Part shown: piece by piece, positions 1 to 7,247 of the stretch
How positions within the stretch are numbered: the stretch's first letter is position 1
Layout: every line of letters begins with the position of its first letter
NCBI RefSeq assembly: GCF_000331775.1
Contig: NZ_CAPJ01000301.1
Coordinates: 1-30,576 of the forward strand
Source of the DNA: Xanthomonas translucens pv. translucens DSM 18974
GTDB lineage: Bacteria > Pseudomonadota > Gammaproteobacteria > Xanthomonadales > Xanthomonadaceae
Reading direction: 5' to 3'
DNA length: 30,576 nucleotides
Made by a program: the position numbers and the translations under genes
The notes under the pieces: model-generated
The model's database searches: none
Seen by the model: the letters and a program-made list of their open reading frames with translations, nothing else
What the model was told of the DNA's origin: nothing

Positions 1-1569
1 GGCGCGGTTGGGCCGGTCGGCCTCGGCGCCGCGCGCCAGCAAGGCATCCAGCATCTGCGGATCGTTGCGCGCCACCGCGAACATCACCGGGGTGAAGCCG
101 GCCGGATTGCTGCGGCGCACGTCGGCGCCGACGCCGAGCAGCGCCTGCACCAGCTCGACATCGGCATAGGAGATCGCCAGATCCAGCGCGGTCCATCCAT
201 CCGTGGACACCGCATCGACCTTGGCGCGGCGCGCCAGCAACTGCTTCAGGCTCTGCGCGTCGTTGCCCCAGGCCGCTTTCATCAATGGCGTCCAGCCGCT
301 GCTGTCGCGGTTTTCCACGTTGGCGCCGGCGGCCAGCAACGCGCCGACCAGGGCCGGCGCCTGGTTGCGGATCGCCTGGTGCAGCGGCGGCTCGCCGAGC
401 AGGTTGGGCCGGTCGGCGCTGGCGCCGTGGCGCAGCAGCCAGGCCACGCGCACGCCATCGCCGGCATCCAGCGCATGCGCCAGTTCCTGTTTGGGGTCGG
501 CACCGCCGGCGATCCGCAATTGCAGTTGCGCCAGCATCTGCGAGGACGCCTGCGCGCTCGGCGTGGTGGTGTCACCGGCCGGCGTGTCGTAACTGCCGTG
601 CGAGCGCAGATCGCCGTTGACGATGCAGTCGGCGCAGGCCACCAGCGGCACGTGGTAGTCGCGCAGGATCGCACCGATCCTGCCGGCGCTGCGCTGCATC
701 GCCGCGTTCAACGCATCGCGCAGGTCGGGGTTCTTGCGCGACACCGCCCACGCCATCGAATACTCCAGCACTTCGTCGTCGATGACGTTCAGCGGCACCA
801 CGCCCAGGCCGCCGCGCGCGGCATAGTAGCCGGCAACGGGCCCCCAGGATTCGGCGGCGTCGAGCTGCCCGCCGGCGACGCGTTCGGCCAGCTTGCCCGG
901 GTGGTCCTGCGGCGAGGTCGCCGAGTCGTAGAACAGGTATTGCACATCACCGGATACGCCATGGTCGAACAGCGCCTGCCGTGCCGGCGAACTCTGGAAC
1001 ACGCCGATCTTCAGTTTCTTGAGCGCCGGATCGTCCAGCGAGGCCGGCTGCAATGCCAGGCCCTGGCGGGTCACCAGCACATAGGTGGAGCGGTACAGCG
1101 GCTGCGTGGGCAGGCCCATCTCGAAATCGCTGTTCATGTCCATCAGCACGTCGCAACGCCCGGCGTTGATCGTGCTGCGCGCCAACCCACGTTGATAGTA
1201 GGTGCGCCATTCGTATTCCAGGCGCCGGCCCATCGCCTCGGCGAGGACCTGCGCGATCTTGTTCTGGAACCCTTCGCCGGCGCGATTGGACAACGGCATG
1301 TTGCCCGGATCGGCGCAGACCCGCAGCACCGCCGCATCGGCGGCGAGCGCGGGAGCAGGCGTGGTACCCGCCGCAGGCTTGGCGGCCGCAGCAGAAGCGG
1401 CCTCAGGAACGCGAGCCGTCGCGGACAACGGCTCACGTGTGCAACCTGCGGCGACGAGTCCGAGGCTGCAAAGCAACACCACGGCGCGCGCGCCCCGATA
1501 CAAGCGCCGCGGGGCGAGCGCCTCCCCCGGGCAGTCGCTCGCGACATGGACACGTCGCCGCCGGCTCAT
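1..1569 (-). CDS. XoxJ-like periplasmic binding lipoprotein with C-terminal ankyrin repeats (partial)
   Basis: The reading frame is open for 523 codons from an ATG at 1569 and runs off the left edge, so the C-terminus is missing. The N-terminus has a basic stretch, a hydrophobic segment and a lipobox (VAAGC, Cys43), so it should be a lipoprotein. Residues about 68-290 match the substrate-binding fold that accompanies quinoprotein dehydrogenases (VCADPGNMPLSN, then GEGFQNKIAQVLAEAMGR), the XoxJ/MxaJ-like family. A Cys-containing segment (ACADCIVNGDLRSHG) follows. From about residue 363 to the edge there are at least four ankyrin repeats (for example GEPPLHQAIRNQAPALVGAL, GWTPLMKAAWGNDAQSLKQL). 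The start overlaps the stop of the PQQ dehydrogenase as ATGA, so translation is coupled. XoxJ is thought to help activate its dehydrogenase. The ankyrin fusion is unusual; its partner is unknown. Confidence 0.85.
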   Translation of the reverse strand, partial: MSRRRRVHVASDCPGEALAPRRLYRGARAVVLLCSLGLVAAGCTREPLSATARVPEAASAAAAKPAAGTTPAPALAADAAVLRVCADPGNMPLSNRAGEGFQNKIAQVLAEAMGRRLEYEWRTYYQRGLARSTINAGRCDVLMDMNSDFEMGLPTQPLYRSTYVLVTRQGLALQPASLDDPALKKLKIGVFQSSPARQALFDHGVSGDVQYLFYDSATSPQDHPGKLAERVAGGQLDAAESWGPVAGYYAARGGLGVVPLNVIDDEVLEYSMAWAVSRKNPDLRDALNAAMQRSAGRIGAILRDYHVPLVACADCIVNGDLRSHGSYDTPAGDTTTPSAQASSQMLAQLQLRIAGGADPKQELAHALDAGDGVRVAWLLRHGASADRPNLLGEPPLHQAIRNQAPALVGALLAAGANVENRDSSGWTPLMKAAWGNDAQSLKQLLARRAKVDAVSTDGWTALDLAISYADVELVQALLGVGADVRRSNPAGFTPVMFAVARNDPQMLDALLARGAEADRPNRA

Positions 1570-3587
1570 CGTGCGGTCTTGGCCGCGGTGGCCGGTGCGC
1601 CACCCGCCGCAGCGGTGGCGGTGGTGCTGGCAGTGGTGCTGGCGCTGGCGGTGACGGTCTTGCCGGCGCCGTCGATGCGGAAGGTATGCACCATGCCGCC
1701 CAACGGGATCTTGTCGAAGCCGTTGCTGAAGGCCAGGCCCGCCGCCCCCAGCGCGCCGTACGGATCGCCCGGATCCAGGCCGGCGGCGACCGGCAGGCCG
1801 ATCCAGCCGCCGATGCCGGAGAACACCGCCACGTACTGGTGGCCGTTGGCCTTGTAGGCGATCGGGTTGCCGATGATGCCCGAAGGCAACTTCATCTCCC
1901 ACAGCTTCTTGCCAGTGTCCTTGTCCACCGCGCGGAACCAGCCGTCGAGCGTGCCGTAGAACACCAGCCCGCCATCGGTGACCAGGGTGCCGCTCCACAC
2001 CGGGAACTTCTCCTTGATCTCCCACTTGGACTTGCCTTCGACCACGTCGAACGCCTTGACGATGCCCAGCGCGCCAGGCTCGTTCGGCTTCATCATCACG
2101 TTGGCGAACACGTACGGCAGGCCCATCATGGTGTTGCCGCGTTCCTGCGGTTCCAGTTCCATGTGCCAGTTGTTGGTGCCGCAGAAGAACACCGCCGAAT
2201 TGGCCGGATCCACCGAGCACGGCTGCTGGTCCTTGCCGCCCATCGCCGACGGGAACGCCTCGACCTTCTTGCCGCGCTCCAGCGGCGAATGCGCGGCGAC
2301 CTTGATCGGGCGGCCGGTCTTCATGTCGATACTCTCGGCCCAGTTGGCCGGCACGAACTTGTGCGCGCGCAGCAGGGTGCCGTCGCGGCGGTCGAGCACG
2401 TAGGCGAAGCCGTTGCGGTCGAACTGCACCACCGACGGCACCTGCTTGCCGTCGATGGTCAGGTCGACCAGGATCGGCTCGTTGATGCCGTCGTAGTCCC
2501 ACTGGTCGAACGGCGTCTTCTGGTAGCCCCACACCGCTTCGCCGGTTTCGATCTTGCGCGCGAACAAGGTCATCGACCACTTGTTGTCGTATTCGCCGCT
2601 ATCGCATTCCTTCTGCGTGGTCTTGCCGCAGCGGTACGACGGGCTCCACAGGCCGGGATTGCCGGTGCCGTAGTAGAGCAGTTTCAGTTTCGGGTCGTAG
2701 CTGTACCAGCCCCACGCCGCACCGCCGCCGCGCTTCCAGCCTTCTTCCGGGAAGGTCTTCACGCCCAGGTCGCCGAGCTGGCCGTGCTGCGGGTTGGCCT
2801 TGTTGAAATCCGCCCCCAGGCAGATGTCCTTGTCGGTGCCGGTGGCCTCGCACGACCAGGCCTGCTTGCCGTCGCCCAGCGCATACGCGGCGACGCGGCC
2901 GCGCACGCCGAACTCGTTGCCGCTGATGCCGGCGACGACCTTGCCGTCGGCGATGATCGGCGCCATGGTGATGGTTTCGCCCTTTTCCGGATAGGCGAGC
3001 TTTTGCTTCCACACTTCCTTGCCGGTCTTGGCATCGAGCGCAATCACGTCGCCGCTGAGGCTGGCGAACACCAGCTTGCCGTCGGCGTAGGAGGCGCCGC
3101 GGTTGACCGTATCGCAGCACGCCACCGCCACCGAGCGCTCGTCCTGCTGTGGGGTGTATTTCCACAGCACCTTGCCGCCGTCGTCCTGCGCGGCCAGATC
3201 GATCGCGAACACGTTGTTCGGATACGCGCTGACCATGTACATGACGCTGCCGATCACCAGCGGCTGGCCTTCGTGGCCGCGGGTGGCGTCGGTCTTCATT
3301 TCCCACGACATCTTCAGGTTCTTGACGTTGTCGCGGTTGATCTCGGCCAGCGGGCTGTGCCGGTTCAGGCCCAGGTCGCGACCGATGCCGCCCCAGTTGT
3401 CCGGATTGCTGGCGGTGGTGGCGAACTCGCTGTCGGTATCGGCCACCGCGGCCGGCGCGGCAGCGGCCGGCTGCTGCGCGGCGGCAGGCGCAGCGGCGTC
3501 TTCGTGCTTGTTGCAACCTGCCAGCACCAGCGCGGTTGCCAGCGCAAGCAGCGTCCAGGCATGGGTACGGCATGGATGACTGTGCAT
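1566..3587 (-). CDS. xoxF: PQQ-dependent methanol/ethanol-family dehydrogenase, lanthanide (XoxF) type, lipoprotein
   Basis: This 673-aa eight-bladed quinoprotein oxidises a primary alcohol in the periplasm with PQQ as cofactor. Family hallmarks are visible: the adjacent cysteines C157-C158 (VACCDTVN) that form the disulfide ring over PQQ, metal ligands E225 (GNEFGVRG) and N310 (GTGNP), catalytic D364, and D366 in WDYDG. An Asp at the last place, where calcium enzymes (MxaF) have Ala, is the accepted mark of lanthanide-dependent XoxF enzymes. The N-terminus is a lipoprotein signal ending LVLAGC (Cys25; Asn at +2 suggests the outer membrane). XoxF enzymes are usually soluble, so tethering is odd. 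The last 30 residues are a low-complexity Ala/Thr/Ser tail. The start is supported by GAGGAG about 8 bases upstream. The true substrate cannot be told; no cytochrome or pqq gene lies in view. Confidence 0.9.
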   Translation of the reverse strand: MHSHPCRTHAWTLLALATALVLAGCNKHEDAAAPAAAQQPAAAAPAAVADTDSEFATTASNPDNWGGIGRDLGLNRHSPLAEINRDNVKNLKMSWEMKTDATRGHEGQPLVIGSVMYMVSAYPNNVFAIDLAAQDDGGKVLWKYTPQQDERSVAVACCDTVNRGASYADGKLVFASLSGDVIALDAKTGKEVWKQKLAYPEKGETITMAPIIADGKVVAGISGNEFGVRGRVAAYALGDGKQAWSCEATGTDKDICLGADFNKANPQHGQLGDLGVKTFPEEGWKRGGGAAWGWYSYDPKLKLLYYGTGNPGLWSPSYRCGKTTQKECDSGEYDNKWSMTLFARKIETGEAVWGYQKTPFDQWDYDGINEPILVDLTIDGKQVPSVVQFDRNGFAYVLDRRDGTLLRAHKFVPANWAESIDMKTGRPIKVAAHSPLERGKKVEAFPSAMGGKDQQPCSVDPANSAVFFCGTNNWHMELEPQERGNTMMGLPYVFANVMMKPNEPGALGIVKAFDVVEGKSKWEIKEKFPVWSGTLVTDGGLVFYGTLDGWFRAVDKDTGKKLWEMKLPSGIIGNPIAYKANGHQYVAVFSGIGGWIGLPVAAGLDPGDPYGALGAAGLAFSNGFDKIPLGGMVHTFRIDGAGKTVTASASTTASTTATAAAGGAPATAAKTAR

Positions 3588-4500
3588 CGTTCTACTCCTC
3601 TCGTTGAAGAGCCGTGGCGCTCACCGTCGAACGGCCCGCGCGGCGGAATGTGGAAACATCGGGAACAACAGAGCAATCGACGTGCCAGCACGCTGCTGCA
3701 CTGCGCCATCGTTGAACCGCAAGCATCGGCCGCGGCATTGGCACAGCTACGCGCTGGCGGCGCGATCGCGCTGTATCGGGAACGGCACACTTTGCGCCAC
3801 CCGCCTGTATCGCGATTGGCGCAGCGGAGCCAAAACGCCATGCGCGGCAGCGATCAGCGGATCTGGCAGCCGCCAGGACAGGCGCCGGACCGATCCGTGG
3901 GCGCTGCCGGTGCGCGCCTGAGGACTACCGCCCCAGACTCCTTGAAGGACCTTAAGCCCAGCCGCTATTGCATCGCACAGCAGCTATTGGAGACGCGGCG
4001 CCGCAGATCACCGGCGCGAGCGGCAAACCGCAGCATCCGCGCCAGCAAACGCTCCAGCTCGCACGCGCGTGCTCTCGCCTCTGCTGTTGCTCTGCCGCTG
4101 TTGCTCTGTTGCTGTTGCTTTGGACTTTCCGGGTCCCTTACGCAGCGGCGAATAGGTCGGGAAAAACCCCGAAGGGGCGGCAGCGGCAGGGCTCGCCGGA
4201 AAAAGGCGAAGCACTGCTTCGCCCCGGCGGGCGGGCTGGCGCCGCGAGGCGACTGCCCCGGACTTGGCCGCGTAGCGGACAAGCCCCTTCCGCGAATCCC
4301 GGCCTATTCGCGGACCCGGAGCGCGCAGCGCGGAGGGCGCGTAGTAGGGGTGTGCGTGACCCGCCTTCGGCTGTGGTGAAGCGCTTCTTTTGGTTACTTT
4401 GATCAGCCTGCGGCTGCTGAGGAGCGCTTCTTTGCACACGCAAAGAAAAGTGACTCGCCGCAAGGCGAAAGCGCTGCTTTTACGATGGCGGCGGTAAATC
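3588..4500. other. Gene-free region upstream of the PQQ dehydrogenase
   Basis: No convincing gene was found on either strand here; the short open frames lack family-like sequence, ribosome sites and natural composition. The part next to 3588 must hold the promoter of the dehydrogenase. From about 4060 the DNA takes on the character of a Xanthomonas intergenic repeat: a CTGTTGCT-rich stretch near 4080-4120, then TTTTGGTTACTTT at about 4388 and a small hairpin (TTCTTTGC, ACAC, GCAAAGAA) near 4428-4447. Similar sequence recurs near 26694. Confidence 0.6.
4384..4475. repeat. Intergenic repeat copy with TTTTGGTTACTTT and AAAAGTGACTCGC
   Basis: The stretch contains TTTTGGTTACTTT, then a perfect 8-bp hairpin with a four-base loop (TTCTTTGC / GCAAAGAA), then AAAAGTGACTCGCCGCAAGG and GCGAAAGC. 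The same order of motifs occurs at 26694-26745 (TTTTGGTTACTTTT, hairpin, AAAAGTAGCTCGCGCCAAGG, GCGAAAGC). It has no recognisable gene and appears to belong to a dispersed repeat family. Confidence 0.6.
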
Positions 4501-4503
4501 ACT

Positions 4504-4567
4504 GTAGGAGCGGCTTCAGCCGCGACACCTTCCTGACAGAACCAGTCGCGGCTGAAGCCGCTCCTAC
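4504..4567. repeat. Paired REP element (BIME), GTAG family
   Basis: Two 23-base arms, 4504-4526 and 4545-4567, are perfect reverse complements. The left arm starts GTAGGAGCGGCTTCAGCC; each arm is itself a short palindrome (GCGGCTTCAGCCGC). The loop is 18 bases. This is the GTAG-headed REP type known from Stenotrophomonas and Xanthomonas, moved by REP-associated tyrosine transposases. No such transposase is in this window. Confidence 0.9.
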
Positions 4568-4715
4568 AAAAGCAAATGCCTCCGCTGTTGCAGTGGCGAT
4601 GGCAGGGGAATCAGAAAGAGGCAGAGATTGGCAACACGCCAAGCGACGCACGCGCACAAGAAACCGAATCTGCATGACAGTGGCAACAACCGCAGCTGGC
4701 GCGCTTTTCACTTTT

Positions 4716-4780
4716 GTGGGAGGGACTTCAGTCCCGACGAGGCTTCACCGACAAAGCGTCGGGACTGAAGTCCCTCCCAC
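4716..4780. repeat. Paired REP element (BIME), GTGGGAGGGACTTCAG variant
   Basis: Arms 4716-4739 and 4757-4780 are perfect 24-base reverse complements, with a 17-base loop. The sequence is a variant of the other REPs (GTGGGAGGGACTTCAGTCCC in place of GTAGGAGCGGCTTCAGCCGC), with compensating changes that keep the internal palindrome. It lies 13 bases past the stop codon of the HAD phosphatase, so it could stabilise or end that transcript. Confidence 0.9.
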
Positions 4781-4793
4781 AGAAAAGAACGCC

Positions 4794-5420
4794 CTACCCG
4801 GCTGCGTCCCGCCACCATTCCAGCAGCGCCGCGCAATCGGCGAAATGCAAATCGGCCAGCGCCGGCCAGCGATTGTCCACATGCAGCAGCACCGTCGTCG
4901 CGCCGGCATGGCGCCCGCACTGCAGGTCGTATTCGTGATCGCCAATCATTGCCAGCGAATGCGGCGCCACGCCCCAGTGCGCAGCCAACTGCTGCAGGCC
5001 GCCAGGATGCGGCTTGGGCGGCGCCTCATCGCGGCCGAGGATGGCAACGCCCTCGAACACGTCCTCCACCCCGATCTCGCGCAACGTCAGCCGCGCCAGT
5101 TCCTGCGCATTGCGGGTCAGCACCGCCAGCCGGCAACCGGCCGTGTGCAGCGTGCGCAGCAGGGCCGGCGCGCCGGGCGCGGCGACGGCGCCAAAGGCCA
5201 ATTCGCGTTCGTGCTCGAGCAGCCAGGCATGCTTGGCCGCGGCCTCCTCGGCCGGCAGCGCGGCCAGATGCTGCAGGATGTCGGCCTGCTGCGGAATCTG
5301 CAGTTCGCGGCGGATCAGCGCGAAATCGTGCACCGCACGGGTCAGCGTGCCGTCCATGTCGAACACCCAGTGCCGCACCTGGCGCAGGCGCGCGCCGGGT
5401 GCCTCTACGCTCAATCCCAT
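4794..5420 (-). CDS. HAD-superfamily hydrolase (phosphoglycolate phosphatase-like)
   Basis: A 208-aa cytoplasmic HAD hydrolase of subfamily IA type, probably a small-molecule phosphatase. All four motifs are present: DMDGT with D21 (nucleophile) and D23; the Thr of motif II in LAVLTRNAQE; the Lys of motif III in APPKPHP; and GDHEYD with the acidic motif IV. A helical cap lies between motifs I and II (residues about 35-90). The ATG at 5420 overlaps the end of the upstream lipoprotein gene by 10 bases, so it is the last gene of a three-gene coupled unit; a GTG a few codons further in (just before the DMDGT motif) is an alternative start. A REP pair follows directly. The substrate cannot be deduced. 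Confidence 0.85.
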   Translation of the reverse strand: MGLSVEAPGARLRQVRHWVFDMDGTLTRAVHDFALIRRELQIPQQADILQHLAALPAEEAAAKHAWLLEHERELAFGAVAAPGAPALLRTLHTAGCRLAVLTRNAQELARLTLREIGVEDVFEGVAILGRDEAPPKPHPGGLQQLAAHWGVAPHSLAMIGDHEYDLQCGRHAGATTVLLHVDNRWPALADLHFADCAALLEWWRDAAG

Positions 5421-6130
5421 CCCGGCATCTGCGACCCGTCCAGGCCGCCGGTTTCGAACACCGCGGTGCGGGTGCCGCCGGCCTTCACCGGAAACTCGAT
5501 CTGCAGCACCGTGGTCTTGCGCGCCAGCTTCCACAGCGCCTTGTCGTCGCTGATGAACATCGCGATCGCCTCGTCGGTGTTCGGGCGCCACGCCGCGGCC
5601 GCGCGCGGCGCGGCAGCGTCGGCCTTCAACTGCACCTTGCAGCCGCCGGCGCAACGGAAATCGCTGGCCTGCAGCACCAGATAGGCGCTGCGCTTCCATT
5701 CGGGGTGGTCGCGGAACACCAGCTGCACCGGCTTGGGGCCGCTGCCGTCCACATCGACCTTGTCGCGGCTGTACAGCATCGCCGAGCGCTGCGTGCCCTT
5801 GCCGGCCGGCACCTGCGAATATTCCCAGGCCGCCTGCATGCGCCGCAGCTCGCGTGCCGCCTCGCCCTTGGCCTTGACCTCGGCGTAGCCGGGTTCGATG
5901 CGCTCGGCCGCGTCCGAACCGGGATACTGCTCCAGCAGCGCCGCGCCATGGATGCGCGCCAGGTCCCAGTTGCCGGACTTCACCGCGGCGTCGTAGTGCT
6001 TGGCCAGGTCGTCGGCGGCCTGCGCCTTGGCCTGCGCTTCGGCGGCGGCCTGCGCCTTGCGTTCGGCCTCGTGGTCGCCGCAACCGGTCAGGGCCACGGC
6101 GCACAGCGCGCCGAGCAGAATGCGTTTCAT
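5411..6130 (-). CDS. Putative lipoprotein of unknown function
   Basis: A 239-aa protein with a lipoprotein signal (MKRILLGALCAVALTGC, Cys17; Gly at +2 suggests the outer membrane). An Ala/Gln/Lys/Glu-rich segment that could form a coiled coil follows (residues about 20-45). The remaining part looks like a small beta-rich domain, with a CAGGC pair in DFRCAGGCKVQL and a segment on phosphate-free residues ending GGLDGSQMPGWD. No family is recognised with confidence. The start has GAGGAG 8 bases upstream and overlaps the stop of the hydrolase gene as ATGA. The end overlaps the start of the HAD gene. The function is unknown; the tight packing suggests the three proteins are made together. Confidence 0.8.
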   Translation of the reverse strand: MKRILLGALCAVALTGCGDHEAERKAQAAAEAQAKAQAADDLAKHYDAAVKSGNWDLARIHGAALLEQYPGSDAAERIEPGYAEVKAKGEAARELRRMQAAWEYSQVPAGKGTQRSAMLYSRDKVDVDGSGPKPVQLVFRDHPEWKRSAYLVLQASDFRCAGGCKVQLKADAAAPRAAAAWRPNTDEAIAMFISDDKALWKLARKTTVLQIEFPVKAGGTRTAVFETGGLDGSQMPGWD

Positions 6131-7116
6131 CGGGGGACTCCTCGTTGGATCAATTGATCGATCGCCTGCGCGACCTCGGCCGGCTTCTCGACGATGGACA
6201 TGTGGCCGCTGCCGTCGAGCAATACCTGCAGCGCCTGCGGCACGCGCTCGGCGTACAGCGCCAGCGCGCTGGCATCGATCACCGCGTCCTGCACGCAGTT
6301 CAGCAGCAGCGCCGGCTGGCGGATACGCGCGGCTTCTTCGAACGGCAGGAAGGCTTCCTCGCTGCGTCCGATCCGCGCCAGCACCTGCTGCTCGAAACCG
6401 GCCTCGCTGCGCCGCCAGGCGACGATCGAGGACACCGCCCAGGACGGGATGCGCGGCTTGCTCGGTTCCAGCACAAACACCGTATCGATGTAGCGGCGCA
6501 GCGAGTCGGCGTCGTACACGGCGAACGGGTTGTCGCCGTCCAGCACCGCCTGGCCGAAGGCGTTGTCGGCGAAGCGCACGCCGGCAGCGTTGAGCAGGCC
6601 GACGCGATCGAACAATGGCGGATGGCGCGCGGCGGCGAGCGCGGCGATGCCGCCGCCCATCGAATGCCCGACCAGCACGCATTCGCTGCCCGTACCGCGC
6701 ACGCACTGCGCGGCGAACGCGGCCACACGCTCGGCCTGCGCAACGAAGCCGTAGTCCTGCCCGTCGATGCGCTGGCTCTCGGCCCAGCCGGGCAGATCAG
6801 GAAGGAACAGGTGATAGCGGTCGCCGAGCGCGCGCGCCAGCGGCAACCAGTTCTCCTTGCTGCCGGTGAAACCGTGCACCAGCAGCAGCGCAGGGGCGGC
6901 GGGATCGGCCGCGGCGCGGTGCAGGTAGGTCCAGCGATGCCCGGCGACCTGCGTCTGGCAGCGCCGCAGGCCGCTGCCCCAGCGCTGACGCAGGCTTTCC
7001 AGGCGCACCAGCAGGAACGGCTTGCTGCGCAACAACAGCACCGCGCCCACCAGCAGCGTCACGCCCACGGCCAGCGCGGTGAACGCCAGCAGCAGCAATA
7101 CCGTCAGCAGCAACAT
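6127..7116 (-). CDS. Alpha/beta hydrolase with N-terminal membrane anchor
   Basis: A 329-aa alpha/beta hydrolase. Residues 1-30 are strongly hydrophobic (LLLTVLLLLAFTALAVGVTL), an uncleaved anchor or signal, so the catalytic domain should face the periplasm. The oxyanion region is LLVHGFTGSKENW; the nucleophile elbow is GHSMGG with Ser152; the acid is probably D277 (CVQDAVID) and the base His305 (GSGHMS). The overall pattern resembles esterase/lipase and haloperoxidase-like families, but the substrate is not apparent. It is the first gene of a coupled unit: its TGA overlaps the ATG of the lipoprotein gene. No strong ribosome site precedes the ATG. Confidence 0.85.
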   Translation of the reverse strand: MLLLTVLLLLAFTALAVGVTLLVGAVLLLRSKPFLLVRLESLRQRWGSGLRRCQTQVAGHRWTYLHRAAADPAAPALLLVHGFTGSKENWLPLARALGDRYHLFLPDLPGWAESQRIDGQDYGFVAQAERVAAFAAQCVRGTGSECVLVGHSMGGGIAALAAARHPPLFDRVGLLNAAGVRFADNAFGQAVLDGDNPFAVYDADSLRRYIDTVFVLEPSKPRIPSWAVSSIVAWRRSEAGFEQQVLARIGRSEEAFLPFEEAARIRQPALLLNCVQDAVIDASALALYAERVPQALQVLLDGSGHMSIVEKPAEVAQAIDQLIQRGVPR

Positions 7117-7247
7117 GGAAGAGCCGGGAACCGGAAACAGGCCATGCGCCTACCTTCGCATGCGGCTTGGTTTGCGCCAAGTCCTGCACTGGATGAACTG
7201 CGGGACGTTCCACTCACCAATGGTGCTGCATCCATCGACGCGCCGCC

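Noticed and set aside
379..1857. A 492-codon plus-strand frame opposite the ankyrin fusion gene
   Set aside because: The minus strand shows clear family motifs; the plus frame is biased antisense.
3604..3921. A 105-aa plus-strand frame upstream of the PQQ dehydrogenase
   Set aside because: Composition is unnatural and no motif or ribosome site supports it.
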